Below are positions 24,845 to 33,508 of a DNA stretch of 51,280 nt, piece after piece. Under the pieces are notes generated by a model. That model saw nothing but the letters and a program-made list of their open reading frames with translations. It made no database searches and was not told where the DNA came from. The stretch spans positions 1 to 51,280 of the forward strand of contig JAFZZW010000035.1 in NCBI GenBank assembly GCA_017615615.1. The letters are read 5' to 3'. A program made the translations under genes and the position numbers. Origin of the DNA: Bacteroidales bacterium. Its GTDB lineage: Bacteria; Bacteroidota; Bacteroidia; Bacteroidales; UBA932. Each line of letters opens with the position of its first letter. Within the stretch, counting starts at the first letter, position 1.

Positions 24845-26668
24845 ATGAAACCCCTTCCCGTCATAGCGGCGGTGCTCGCCGTCGTGCTTTCCGCCTCCTG
24901 TTCGCGGCCGCAGGTAGACCGCCTCATCCTCGACGGCAAAACGGTCGCCGAGGTCAGCATAATCGCAACCAACGAGCTTCAGCCCGATTTCCCAGGCATG
25001 ATACTCCGTTACGTGGACTTCGTCAACGAAGGCACCGAGCCGATTACCGCAGACGCCTTCGAGACTTCCTGCATCGGACTCCGCGGCTCCGGGATATGGA
25101 CCTTCCAGCCCACGTCGTCGTCGGAACGCAGGGACTGGGCTTTCCCGGTGGAGGACGGTTTCTTCCAGCGCAACTACCTCGGCATGAACGACTCCGACTA
25201 CGGCGGCGGCATTCCCATGGTGTCCCTTTGGAACTCCGACGTCAATGTCAGCGTCGGCCTCGCCGAGCCGCAGCTCCGCCTTGTCTCCATGCCCGTCTCC
25301 TGCAAGGGCGGTCGCACTACCGCCTGCATTCGCAAGGATTTCGACGAGCCCGTCGTCCTTCAGCCGGGGGACACCCTTCACGCTCCCGTGCAGTTCGTCA
25401 TGCAGACCAAGGGCGATTTCTTCAATCCCCTCCGCCAGTTCTCCCTCTTCATGCAGGACCGCTTCGGCATAAAGGCTCCGGTTTCGCCGGAGGACGCCTT
25501 CGAGCCTGTCTGGTGTGCCTGGGGCTACGAGCGCCAGTTTACGGTGGACGAAGTAATCGGCACCCTTCCCAAGGTGGTGGAACTCGGTTTCAAATGGGTT
25601 GACGTAGACGACGGTTACCAGATCTGCGAGGGCGACTGGGAGGCCAACGACCGCATAGGCCCCGCCGGCATGCGCCGGATGACCGACGCCATTCACGCCG
25701 CAGGCCTCAAGGCCAAGCTCTGGTGGGCCCCGCTTGCCGCAGACCCGGAAAGCCGCCTGGCCAACGAACACCCCGAGCTTCTGCTAGTCCAGAAGGACGG
25801 CACCCATGAGGACATCAGCTGGTGGGACAGCTGGTACCTGTCGCCGGTCAACAAGGGCACGATGGACTATACTCTCGCCCTCGTGGACCGCTTCCTCGTA
25901 GACTGGGGCTTCGACGGCTTCAAGCTGGACGGCCAGCACCTCAACCTGTCGGCCCCCGATTACAATCCCGCAAGCGGCCTTTCGTATCCGGAAGAGGCCC
26001 CCGAGCGCCATCCGGAATTCTTCAAAGGCATCTGCGAGCGCGCCCAGGCCGACAAGCCGGGAGCCGTCGTCCAGGTATGTCCCTGCGGATGCGCAGTCAA
26101 TTATTACTACCTGCCATACATCAACCAGGCGGTCGCGTCAGACCCTACGTCAAGCCTTCAGATCCGCCAGAAACGCAAGGCTTATGCGGCCATGTGCCCC
26201 GATCTCGCATATTACGCAGACCACGTTGAACTCAGCGACGGAGGACTTGATTTCCCGTCACAGATCGGCGTGGGCGGCATAATCGGCACCAAATTCACCT
26301 GGCCCGAGCCCAATCCGGCCGCCACGGAAAACGGCGGCAGCCTCCTTACGCCCGAGAAGGAGCGGCTTCTCCGCAAATGGGTTCCCATCTACACGGAGAA
26401 GATGCTCTCCCGGGGCGAATACCTCAACCTCTACGACCTCGGTTTCGACAAGCCCGAGGCTCACGTGATCCGCAAGGACGGAGCCATGTATTATGCCTTC
26501 TACGCCCCTGCGTGGAACGGGGAGCCTATTGTTCTCCGCGGCCTGGAGGACAAGACATACACCGTAACTGAATATGCCGCCGACGAGCCCCGGAGCTATG
26601 AAGTCCAGGGCCCCGACCCCGTAATCCGTCCCGTTTTCGAGGGCAGCTACCTCATCGAAGTCAAATAA
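24845..26668 (+). CDS. GH36-like alpha-galactosidase/alpha-N-acetylgalactosaminidase lipoprotein
   Basis: 607 aa with lipoprotein signal MKPLPVIAAVLAVVLSASC. An N-terminal beta-supersandwich (~25-210) precedes a TIM barrel containing FKWVDVDDGYQICEGDWEAN, GLKAKLWWAPLAADP, WDSWYLSPVNKGTMDY, the nucleophile strand FDGFKLDGQHLN (Asp near residue 362) and ADHVELSDGGLDF near the general acid. A small C-terminal beta domain follows. This is the GH36/GH27 clan layout. With AgaS and a GH109-like enzyme beside it, alpha-linked GalNAc is a likely substrate, but alpha-galactose remains possible. It lies 3 nt after the kinase and 18 nt before the next gene. Confidence 0.82.
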   Translation: MKPLPVIAAVLAVVLSASCSRPQVDRLILDGKTVAEVSIIATNELQPDFPGMILRYVDFVNEGTEPITADAFETSCIGLRGSGIWTFQPTSSSERRDWAFPVEDGFFQRNYLGMNDSDYGGGIPMVSLWNSDVNVSVGLAEPQLRLVSMPVSCKGGRTTACIRKDFDEPVVLQPGDTLHAPVQFVMQTKGDFFNPLRQFSLFMQDRFGIKAPVSPEDAFEPVWCAWGYERQFTVDEVIGTLPKVVELGFKWVDVDDGYQICEGDWEANDRIGPAGMRRMTDAIHAAGLKAKLWWAPLAADPESRLANEHPELLLVQKDGTHEDISWWDSWYLSPVNKGTMDYTLALVDRFLVDWGFDGFKLDGQHLNLSAPDYNPASGLSYPEEAPERHPEFFKGICERAQADKPGAVVQVCPCGCAVNYYYLPYINQAVASDPTSSLQIRQKRKAYAAMCPDLAYYADHVELSDGGLDFPSQIGVGGIIGTKFTWPEPNPAATENGGSLLTPEKERLLRKWVPIYTEKMLSRGEYLNLYDLGFDKPEAHVIRKDGAMYYAFYAPAWNGEPIVLRGLEDKTYTVTEYAADEPRSYEVQGPDPVIRPVFEGSYLIEVK

Positions 26669-26686
26669 CCAAATTATAATCAGTTT

Positions 26687-28084
26687 ATGAAGAGAATTCT
26701 CATCGTTATTGCGTTGGCCGCACTGGCATTCTCCTGCACCAGCCAGGACCCGTACGGCTACGTCATCAAGGACAACAAGATTGTCTATAACGTTCCTCCC
26801 CGTCCCGCGGACCAGCAGTCCATGCTCGGATTCAAGTGCGACCCCATCGAGAACGTCCGTGTCGGCTTCGTCGGTCTCGGCATGCGCGGCCCCGGCGCCG
26901 TCAGCCGTTTCTGTTACATCGACGACGCCACAGTAGTCGCTCTCTGCGACCTCTTCGAGGACCGCGTCGAGTCCGCCCAGAAGATACTCGAGAAGCACGG
27001 CCGTCCCCGCGCCGAGGGCTACTGGGGCGAGGAAGGCTACAAGCAGCTCTGCGAGAGGGAAGACATCGACCTTGTGTATCTGGCCGTTCCCTGGCAGCTC
27101 CACACTCCCATTGCGGTATATGCGATGGAGCATGGCAAGCACGTCGCCATCGAGGTGCCCGCGGCCACCAGCATCAAGGAATGCTGGGACCTCGTCAATA
27201 CCTCCGAGCGTACCCGCCGGCACTGCATGATGCTGGAGAACTGCTGCTACGACTTCTTCGAGCTGACCTGCCTCAACATGGTCCAGCAGGGCCTCTTCGG
27301 CGAGGTCGTTCACGTGGAAGGTTCCTACTGCCACAACCTCGAGCCTTACTGGGACCAGTACCAGGGCGACTGGCGCATGCGTTACAACCGCGAGCACAGC
27401 GGTGACGTCTATCCCACCCACGGCATCGGCCCCGTCTGCCAGGACCTCAACATCCACCGCGGCGACAAGATGGACCTTCTGGTTTCCATGGGTACCGATG
27501 CATTCAAGGGCCAGGAGACTGCTGATTCCCGTTATGGCAAGGGCGCATACAACTACGCCAACGGCGACAATACCAGCACCATCATCCGCACCCACAACGG
27601 CAAGACCATCCTCATCGAGCACTCCGTCGTGACCCCCCAGCCCTATAGCCGTATGTATCAGGTCCAGGGAACCGAAGGCTTCGCCAACAAGTATCCCGTC
27701 GAGGGCCTTGCTCTCGGCAGTGCAGTCCCCAAGGATGTCAGCATCTATGACCTTGATGCAGAGGAGTACATGTCCGACGCCGCCCGCGAGGCGCTCATGA
27801 ACGAGTATCAGCACCCCATCACCAAGGAAGGCGGACTCGCCGAGAAGGCCAAGACCGTCGGCGGACACGGCGGCATGGACTTCATCATGGACTACCGCCT
27901 CATCTACTGCCTCCACAACGGCCTGCCTCTGGACCAGGACGTTTATGACGCCGCCGAGTGGAGCTCGCTGGTGGAACTCACCGAGGTCTCCATCGAGCAC
28001 GGCAGCATGCCCGTCGTGATGCCCGATTTCACCCGCGGCGAATGGAACAAGACGGAAGGACTCAGCTTCGCTATGGCAGAGTAA
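26687..28084 (+). CDS. GH109-like NAD-dependent alpha-N-acetylgalactosaminidase lipoprotein
   Basis: 465 aa; lipoprotein leader MKRILIVIALAALAFSC. The Gfo/Idh/MocA Rossmann domain begins VRVGFVGLGMRGPGAVSRF (dinucleotide GxGxxG), followed by LVYLAVPWQLHTPIA, HGKHVAIEVPAATSIKECW and MMLENCCYDFFELTCLNMVQQGLFGEVVHVEG. Later HSGDVYPTHGIGPVCQDLNIHRGDKMD and GGHGGMDFIMDYRLI match GH109 proteins, which hydrolyse alpha-GalNAc through an NAD+-dependent oxidation-elimination mechanism and act on blood-group A-type and mucin structures. It is the last gene of the plus operon, followed by a strong terminator. The full C-terminal domain is present. Confidence 0.85.
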   Translation: MKRILIVIALAALAFSCTSQDPYGYVIKDNKIVYNVPPRPADQQSMLGFKCDPIENVRVGFVGLGMRGPGAVSRFCYIDDATVVALCDLFEDRVESAQKILEKHGRPRAEGYWGEEGYKQLCEREDIDLVYLAVPWQLHTPIAVYAMEHGKHVAIEVPAATSIKECWDLVNTSERTRRHCMMLENCCYDFFELTCLNMVQQGLFGEVVHVEGSYCHNLEPYWDQYQGDWRMRYNREHSGDVYPTHGIGPVCQDLNIHRGDKMDLLVSMGTDAFKGQETADSRYGKGAYNYANGDNTSTIIRTHNGKTILIEHSVVTPQPYSRMYQVQGTEGFANKYPVEGLALGSAVPKDVSIYDLDAEEYMSDAAREALMNEYQHPITKEGGLAEKAKTVGGHGGMDFIMDYRLIYCLHNGLPLDQDVYDAAEWSSLVELTEVSIEHGSMPVVMPDFTRGEWNKTEGLSFAMAE

Positions 28085-28104
28085 GGAGTCTCCTTTATAT
28101 GATT

Positions 28105-28142
28105 CGGCCGGCATCGCTTGTGAGCTTTGCCGGCCGTTTTTT
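28105..28142 (+). terminator. Rho-independent terminator after the GH109-like gene
   Basis: A 9-bp perfect stem (CGGCCGGCA/TGCCGGCCG) with a 14-nt loop, followed by TTTTTT. It closes the plus-strand kinase-GH36-GH109 operon and lies just before the convergent esterase gene. Confidence 0.9.
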
Positions 28143-28998
28143 ACTTGGAGAAGTTGCGCGTGGCGAATGGCAGCGACCATCGCAGCGCCAGGTGCCAGTA
28201 TTCCCAGTTGTGGACGCCGTTGCGGACGCGCAGTTCGCTGTGGACGCCGCGGTCGCGCATTTTCTGGTGGAAGGCGATGTTCATGTCGAACAGGAAGTCG
28301 TCGTCGCCGCAGTCGACGAACCATGCTACGGTGCGCAGTTTTTCGAGGGTGGCTTCGTCGGCGTTGTCGAGGAAGTCGAGGGCTGAATGTTCGCGGACTG
28401 CATTGCTAAGGTAGTAGAAACAGTCTTTTTCCGTGCTTCCGGTCGATACCTCCTGGGCCTTGTTGTCCAGCCAGGCGCTCATGGCATAGCAGCTGGAGAA
28501 CATGTCCGGGTGCCTCTGGGCATATACGGTGCTTCCGCCGCCTCCCATGGAGAGCCCCATCACGGCGCGGCTGCCTTTGCATCCGCCGCAGTTGTATTGC
28601 TTTTCGACTGCGGGTATGAATTCCTGGAAGAAGAAGTCCTCGTAGCTCCATCCCGGCATGTTGAAATAGCCGTTCCAGATGTTTTTGACATCCTTGCCGC
28701 CGGCGTTGGGCATTATTATTACCATCTCGCATGCCTCGCCGGTGCCTATGAGTTCATCGACGACTATCTTCATGTTGCCTTTCTCCGCCCATGCGGTGTA
28801 TGAATCATAAAGGCCGTGGAGCAGATAGACCGCCGGGTAATGCCGGTCGGCGGAGTAATTCTCCGGCAGGTAGACGTTATACTTGACTTCCGCGCCAAGA
28901 ATCTTGCTGGTAAGGCTCGAGGTGACGATCTTGCCCGCACTTGCGGACATTGCCGGCATCAGAAGCGCCAGGCAGAGGAGAGTGAAATATCGTTTCAT
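28141..28998 (-). CDS. Secreted esterase of the CE1/esterase-D-like type
   Basis: 285 aa from the start at 28998, which gives the signal peptide MKRYFTLLCLALLMPAMSASA; the frame is open far upstream but only as the antisense of the next gene. The alpha/beta hydrolase core has YNVYLPENYSADRHYPAVYLLHGLYDSYTAW, VIIMPNAGG, AVMGLSMGGGGSTVYA (Ser nucleophile in GLSMGG), WFVDCGDDDFLFDMN and the late histidine in NGVHNWEYW. Members of this family are feruloyl/acetyl esterases or S-formylglutathione-hydrolase-like. It is exported and probably periplasmic. It converges with the GH109-like gene and lies 14 nt after the aldolase gene. Confidence 0.82.
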   Translation of the reverse strand: MKRYFTLLCLALLMPAMSASAGKIVTSSLTSKILGAEVKYNVYLPENYSADRHYPAVYLLHGLYDSYTAWAEKGNMKIVVDELIGTGEACEMVIIMPNAGGKDVKNIWNGYFNMPGWSYEDFFFQEFIPAVEKQYNCGGCKGSRAVMGLSMGGGGSTVYAQRHPDMFSSCYAMSAWLDNKAQEVSTGSTEKDCFYYLSNAVREHSALDFLDNADEATLEKLRTVAWFVDCGDDDFLFDMNIAFHQKMRDRGVHSELRVRNGVHNWEYWHLALRWSLPFATRNFSK

Positions 28999-29012
28999 GT
29001 TATCAGTATGGA

Positions 29013-30041
29013 TTACAATAATTGTGCTAGAGCCTCTACCTGTTCCTCTGTGGTGGCCCAACTGGTGGCGAAGCGCGTCACGCATCTGCCGTCGGCTAGT
29101 CTTTCCCAAATCTCGAAAAGGACTTTGCCGTCGAGCTTCTCCATCTGCCTGCTGTCCAATATGGGGAACTGCTGGTTGGTGGGGGAGTCGATATATAGCG
29201 GGATGCCTGCCTGCTGGAAGAGCTTTTTGATCTCCATGGCCCTCAGGATGGCGTTGCGGCTGATCTCGAAGTAGAGGCCGTCGGTGAACAGCGCGTCGAA
29301 CTGTATGCCGGTAAGGCGCCCTTTGGCCAGCAGGGCACCGTGCTGCTTGACGGTCGTGAAGAAATGCTCCGGAGCCTTGCGGGGGAATACCACCGCCTCT
29401 CCGCAGAGGGCGCCGACCTTTGTCCCGCCGATGTAGAATGCGTCGCAGAGCCGGGCCAGTTCCGGCAGCGTCATGTCGCATGCGTCGCTTGCCAGGCCGT
29501 ATCCCAGCCGGGCGCCGTCGATGAAGAGACGGTATTTGAACTTCTGGCATATGTCCCATATCCGTTCCAGCTCCGCTTTGGTGTATAGCGTGCCGTATTC
29601 CGTGGGGAACGACAGATATACCATCCCCGGGCATACCATGTGCGGCCAGGTTTCGTCGGCGTAAAACTCCAGGATGTATTGTTCCAGTTCGCCGGGGTCG
29701 ATTTTGCCGTCGTGCGAGGGGAGAGTAAGCACCTTGTGGCCGCAGAATTCAATCGCGCCGGCTTCGTGTACGGCGATGTGCCCGGTGCGGGCGGCTATTA
29801 CGCCCTCGTAACCCTTGAGCAGGGCGTCTATGACCGTGGCGTTGGTCTGAGTGCCTCCGGTAAGGAAGTACACTTCCGCCGTGGGAATGCCCACCGCGGC
29901 GCGAATCTTCTCCCGGGCGCTTTGCGTAAAGGAATCGTAGCCGTATCCGGCCTCCTGGACCAAGTTGGTCTCCGCCAGGCGCTGAAGTATCAGGGGGTGA
30001 GCGCCTTCGTTATAATCGCAGGTGAAAGAGAGTGTTGGCAT
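29013..30041 (-). CDS. Low-specificity threonine-aldolase-like PLP enzyme
   Basis: 342 aa from the start at 30041. Fold type I PLP enzyme of the beta-eliminating-lyase/threonine aldolase family: SFTCDYNEGAHPLIL, YGYDSFTQSAREKIRAAVG, EVYFLTGGTQTNATVIDAL, HIAVHEAGAIEFCGHKVL, LFIDGARLGYGLA and CDAFYIGGTKVGALCGEAVVF, where the Lys of GGTKVG should bind PLP. It cleaves L-threonine/L-allo-threonine to glycine and acetaldehyde. Its promoter is back-to-back with that of the flavoprotein pseudogene. Confidence 0.88.
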   Translation of the reverse strand: MPTLSFTCDYNEGAHPLILQRLAETNLVQEAGYGYDSFTQSAREKIRAAVGIPTAEVYFLTGGTQTNATVIDALLKGYEGVIAARTGHIAVHEAGAIEFCGHKVLTLPSHDGKIDPGELEQYILEFYADETWPHMVCPGMVYLSFPTEYGTLYTKAELERIWDICQKFKYRLFIDGARLGYGLASDACDMTLPELARLCDAFYIGGTKVGALCGEAVVFPRKAPEHFFTTVKQHGALLAKGRLTGIQFDALFTDGLYFEISRNAILRAMEIKKLFQQAGIPLYIDSPTNQQFPILDSRQMEKLDGKVLFEIWERLADGRCVTRFATSWATTEEQVEALAQLL

Positions 30042-30050
30042 AATTAATCG

Positions 30051-30068
30051 CAAATATAGTTATATTTG
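30051..30068. promoter_or_regulatory. Back-to-back divergent -7 boxes
   Basis: CAAATATA at 30051-30058 (TATATTTG on the minus strand) and TATATTTG at 30061-30068 (plus) form an 18-nt near-perfect palindrome separated by GT. They serve the aldolase gene (start 30041) and the flavoprotein pseudogene (start 30073). Transcripts would have leaders of only a few bases. Confidence 0.6.
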
Positions 30069-30072
30069 GGAC

Positions 30073-31410
30073 ATGAATGTCTTGATTATCAACGGAAGCC
30101 CAAAAGGGACCGATTCCATCACGCTTCACACCTGCCTGTTCCTGGAGAAGAAGTTTCCCGGGCACAGGTTCGACTATCTTCATGCCGGCCGGAAGATAAA
30201 GGCGCTGGAGAAGGACTTCAGCCCTGCCCGTGAAGCGCTTGCGGCCGCGGAAATCATAGTATTCTGCTATCCGGTATATACCTTCCTGGTGCCCAGCTAG
30301 CTGCATCGCTTTGTGGAACTGATGAAGACCTCCGGGCTTGACTTCTCCGGAAAGGTAGCTACGCAGGTGACGACTTCCAAGCACTTTTACGACATCACAG
30401 CCCACCGTTTTATCGAGGACAATTGTGCCGACATGGGCATTCCTTTCATCGACGGACTATCCGCGGATATGGATGACATACTAACGGAAAAAGGACGCAG
30501 GCAGGCAGTCCAGTGGTTTGAATTCACCCTGTGGAAGCTTGGCAGGGGGGATTTCAAACGGCCGTCGGTCACGCCGGGGACTGCCCGGGAATCCAGGATT
30601 GCCGGTCCTGCGGGCGATGAAGCCCCGAAGCTGCCGGATAAGAAGGCCGTAATCGTAACCGACCTCCTGCCGGAAGACGTGGCCCTCAGGTCCATGATCG
30701 ACCGTTTTACGGCGGTATTTCCCTACGGATGCGACGTCGTGAACATTGAGGATTTCCCGTTCATGGGCGGTTGCCTCAGCTGTTTCAGCTGCGCCGCTAC
30801 GGGCAAATGCGTGTATAAGGACGGATTCGACGATTACCTCAGGAACACCATCCACAAGCACGACGCCATCCTGTATGCCTTCCGCATAAAGGACCACTCG
30901 ATGGGATACCGGTTCAAGATGTACGACGACCGCCAGTTCTGCAACGGCCATCGTACCGTCACCATGGGCACGCCCTTCGGATATCTGGTGGCGGGGGATT
31001 ATTCAAAGGAGGAGAACCTCCGCCTGCTGCTGGAGGCGCGGGCGCAGGTCGGCGGCAACTTCCTGGCCGGCGTGGCCTCGGACGAGTTCGATGTGGACAA
31101 GGACATAGACACCCTTGCCGCCACCGTGGCCTACGCCATGGAGAAGCAGTACGCCCCGCCGCAGAACTTCCTTGGCGTGGGCGGTATGAAGATATTCCGG
31201 GATCTCATCTACATGATGCGCGGCCTCATGCGTGCCGACCACAAATTCTTCAAGAGCCACGGTCAGTATGACTTCCCGCAGAAAAAATGGAAGACCTCCT
31301 GGATGATGTACCTTGTAGGTTGGATGATGAACAATCCCACCCTGCGCCGCAAAGCCGGGTCCAGGATGTCTGAAGGCATGATAAGGCCGTATAAGAAGGT
31401 GCTGGATTGA
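30073..31410 (+). pseudogene. Flavodoxin-like NAD(P)H-dependent oxidoreductase, broken by an in-frame TAG
   Basis: One frame of 446 codons running from ATG 30073 to 31410 is interrupted only by TAG at 30298-30300 (codon 76). Upstream is MNVLIINGSPKGTDS and IIVFCYPVYTFLVPS, the FMN-reductase flavodoxin fold; immediately after the stop, LHRFVELMKTSGLDFSGKV continues the same domain, so CAG (Gln) to TAG is the likely change. Later lies a second flavodoxin-like part (KKAVIVTDLLPED, then GGCLSCFSCAATGKCVYKDGFDDYL with clustered cysteines). A shortened protein could start at GTG 30313. TAG ends other genes here, so recoding is unlikely; a recent nonsense mutation or sequencing error fits best. Confidence 0.8.
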
Positions 31411-31427
31411 GTTAGTCCCTCGACGCG

Positions 31428-32714
31428 TTATAATGCATCGTACGCTGCTATAGCCTCCGAAAAGCGCTGCTCTACATCCGAGAGCCGATACAGACGGTCT
31501 GCATTCTCTGACAGGCCGCTTAGCTGCAGGCGCACGGCAACGGGAGGCTGCACGTAAGTCATTGAACTTTCGCGTCGTAACTGGTTCGTGGACGCATACA
31601 CAAGCCATATGTCGGCATACTCCGAGCCGTCTTTCGCCTTGAATTTTTCGATGACTACCTTGGAACCGATAGGCGTTTTCTTCTCTATGGTTTCCGGGAG
31701 ATCGTATTCCTCGGTTTCAAGTGCCGCAAGCACGCTGCCGATATTTGAATCATGCCCGCACAGGAAGGAGAATACCCTGTCCCTGTCCTGGAGCTCAGAA
31801 AGCATCGTCTGCAAAAGAGGATGAGCTACGTTCACGGCGACGGACGGGGCCGTGAAGAGCGCATCCCCGTACCAATCCTTAACCATTCCGACATTTATCC
31901 AATCTTGCGGCGTAAGCGTGTGACCGAAAGCGGCTTTCTTCTCGTCGGGCTCCTCATAGTACTGAAGCACAAGCGCATCTGATACTGTGCAGGCCATCTT
32001 GAGGCCGCCGTTCATGAAAGGTTCGGCATTCAGTTTAAAGCCTACTGAAGAAGGGAACTGGCCGAAAGAAGCGGTATCGGGATAGGCGGGCGCGCGGGTT
32101 ATGCCGATCACTTTTTCAATGACCGAATACTGATTGGCAATGCCGGCGTTGAGGTCTCCCATCCGGGCGGCAATCTCCTGCTGTGCCTTTTCTGCAAAGC
32201 CGTCCGGCAACTTTGTTATCTGGGGGTTGAAAACCGGATCCATCTTGTCGAATTCCACTTTCATCTCTACCTCCGGATCGGCTCCCGGGAACACTGCGTC
32301 GGCAAATGTGCGGGCCGTCAACTGGCAACGCTGCTTGGCATTGGCATAAAAACGGAAAGAGGATGGATTTGCCGAATACTCGTCAAGAAAGCCCTTCTTT
32401 GAGAGCCATTCACGGAAGAATGTGCCCATTTCTTCTTCCAGCCTCTCGCCTTTGGCGGTAAGATGGCTGGCCGGGTCCTCCCACTGGAACCACTGGTACT
32501 CGGGATCCGTGACTCTCGAAAGAACCGACCCTTTCCCTACAAGCGGGGTGCGGATGTTGTGCCGGCTCAAAACAACCAGCTGCTCCAGCTCATACTTATC
32601 CTGAAACCCATCCGTGCGCTCCAGCCACTCCGTCTGCAGCGCAATCGGATCATTGTCGGGATTACACGCCCAGCAAGCGAGGGCCAATAATGCAAATAGA
32701 AATAGTTTTTTCAT
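31428..32714 (-). CDS. Histidine-type acid phosphatase lipoprotein
   Basis: 428 aa with a lipoprotein leader ending LALACWAC. The catalytic motif of branch-2 histidine phosphatases is RHNIRTP (residues 51-57; RHGxRxP in many relatives, here with Asn for Gly), and the proton-donor segment is LCGHDSNIGSVL near residue 320. Length matches the Bacteroidales histidine-type phosphatases, which include phytase/MINPP-like enzymes acting on inositol phosphates and other monoesters. Exported and probably periplasmic or vesicle-associated. It converges with the flavoprotein pseudogene with a 17-nt gap. Confidence 0.82.
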   Translation of the reverse strand: MKKLFLFALLALACWACNPDNDPIALQTEWLERTDGFQDKYELEQLVVLSRHNIRTPLVGKGSVLSRVTDPEYQWFQWEDPASHLTAKGERLEEEMGTFFREWLSKKGFLDEYSANPSSFRFYANAKQRCQLTARTFADAVFPGADPEVEMKVEFDKMDPVFNPQITKLPDGFAEKAQQEIAARMGDLNAGIANQYSVIEKVIGITRAPAYPDTASFGQFPSSVGFKLNAEPFMNGGLKMACTVSDALVLQYYEEPDEKKAAFGHTLTPQDWINVGMVKDWYGDALFTAPSVAVNVAHPLLQTMLSELQDRDRVFSFLCGHDSNIGSVLAALETEEYDLPETIEKKTPIGSKVVIEKFKAKDGSEYADIWLVYASTNQLRRESSMTYVQPPVAVRLQLSGLSENADRLYRLSDVEQRFSEAIAAYDAL

Positions 32715-32727
32715 ATGATCGACTGTA

Positions 32728-32743
32728 CTCTCTTTAAAGAGAG
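32728..32743. repeat. 16-nt perfect palindrome before the histidine phosphatase
   Basis: CTCTCTTTAAAGAGAG lies 14 nt upstream of the phosphatase ATG. It could be an operator or an mRNA hairpin near the start codon. A run of nine A residues at 32756-32764 lies just upstream. Confidence 0.45.
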
Positions 32744-32781
32744 AGCTAAGGTACGAAAAAAAAACGAATCGTCAGGCATTT

Positions 32782-32813
32782 GAAGTCTATCACCGGCGAC
32801 GGCGATAGACTTC
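32782..32813 (-). terminator. Hairpin over the end of the 185-aa gene
   Basis: A 10-bp perfect stem (GAAGTCTATC/GATAGACTTC) with a 12-nt loop spans the last codons and stop of the gene. On the minus strand a run of nine T residues follows about 18 nt later, so this may be a terminator, though the spacing is longer than usual. Confidence 0.4.
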
Positions 32814-33347
32814 ATTGCGACCGAACCTCAGGGCCCGGGTGAACTCCCAGTTCTTCTCGAACTCACGTTTTTGGTCTGCACGTTCCTCGGTGAAGTACTG
32901 GTCGGCCTCGGTGACGTAGCCCAGAGATTCGGTCAGGCCGCTCTCGTCCCAGTTGAACCTGAGCTGTGGATATTCCCGGACCAGGTCTTTGCACTGTGAG
33001 TACATCGCGAAAAACCGTCCCCGCAAGGGGCTGCGAAGGCGGTGACCATATTCGGCGATGTACTCCCAGTTGCGCTCGGTAGCGCTGCCGCAGCACTCGG
33101 CAGCCTGGGCAAACTGGAGGAAAGCATCCTCGATCCGGCCCAAATCGAGCAGCTGCTTGCCGAGTCTTTCGTAAGCGCTGCTTACCTCCAGGAGGTCGCC
33201 TGCCTCGAAGCGTGAGCCATAGCGAATCCTGTCGCCGAGAGCGTCAATCTCACAAAGAGCCTGGTGGATGAAAGCGGTAACCTGACTTGGAATCATGCGG
33301 ACCTGCGAATTGCTGGTCCATGCAACAAGCTGATAAGATTTTGCCAT
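32790..33347 (-). CDS. Unknown 185-aa protein with TPR-like segment and structured leader
   Basis: I do not recognise the family. The protein is soluble, without signal peptide or TM helix. Residues ~55-90 (SAYERLGKQLLDLGRIEDAFLQFAQAAECCG) look like a TPR-type helix pair; the C terminus is very basic (EVYRRRR). Two things suggest regulated expression. A 26-bp promoter-like element at 33509-33534 is shared with four transcription units of the 41-46 kb cluster, and a five-helix structured leader at 33351-33447 ends 3 nt before the ATG. It is therefore probably a distant member of the sigma-C39/MoxR/VWA regulon, perhaps separated from it by insertion of the AT-rich 33.6-40 kb block. Confidence 0.7.
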   Translation of the reverse strand: MAKSYQLVAWTSNSQVRMIPSQVTAFIHQALCEIDALGDRIRYGSRFEAGDLLEVSSAYERLGKQLLDLGRIEDAFLQFAQAAECCGSATERNWEYIAEYGHRLRSPLRGRFFAMYSQCKDLVREYPQLRFNWDESGLTESLGYVTEADQYFTEERADQKREFEKNWEFTRALRFGRNEVYRRRR

Positions 33348-33350
33348 AAC

Positions 33351-33447
33351 TGTAACCTATTTCAATGAACTTCCCGGCCACCCGGTCCCTCGCATCAGGG
33401 TGCACTGCCCCCTGGTACTGGACCTTCGTCCGGGCTGTTCGGTTACA
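33351..33447 (-). ncRNA. Structured 5' leader RNA (possible cis-regulator)
   Basis: Five nested helices can be drawn, all centred on one loop (plus-strand coordinates): 33351-33357/33441-33447 (7 bp, TGTAACC/GGTTACA), 33367-33370/33437-33440 (GAAC/GTTC), 33373-33377/33430-33434 (CCCGG/CCGGG), 33384-33388/33420-33424 (GGTCC/GGACC) and 33396-33400/33410-33414 (CAGGG/CCCTG). On the minus strand the outer 3' arm ends 3 nt before the ATG of the 185-aa gene, so folding could block initiation. I could not match it to a known riboswitch, SRP or RNase P RNA core. The long irregular stem could also be a small stable RNA. Confidence 0.6.
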
Positions 33448-33508
33448 TGTTGTGGCTGCTGTCAGGTTCGCATAAGAATCGCTTCGGGTTGCAAAGTTAC
33501 GATATAAA

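Noticed and set aside
23819-25771. 650-codon open frame on the minus strand
   Set aside because: It runs antisense to the PfkB and GH36-like genes, which have clear family motifs; the frame is a by-product of codon bias.
26258-28324. 688-codon open frame on the minus strand
   Set aside because: Antisense to the GH36-like and GH109-like genes and spanning a strong terminator.
28999-29634. Upstream extension of the esterase frame
   Set aside because: This part is antisense-frame sequence within the aldolase gene; the start at 28998 gives a normal signal peptide.
30073-31410. Amber readthrough, pyrrolysine-type recoding or an alternative genetic code
   Set aside because: TAG ends other genes in the window (for example the PfkB kinase and a short peptide gene), and no recoding signal or suppressor tRNA was seen.
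33351-33447. Signal-recognition-particle RNA or RNase P RNA
   Set aside because: A GCAGCCA segment nearby recalls SRP RNA, but the conserved tetraloop and asymmetric loop, and the RNase P core, could not be found.
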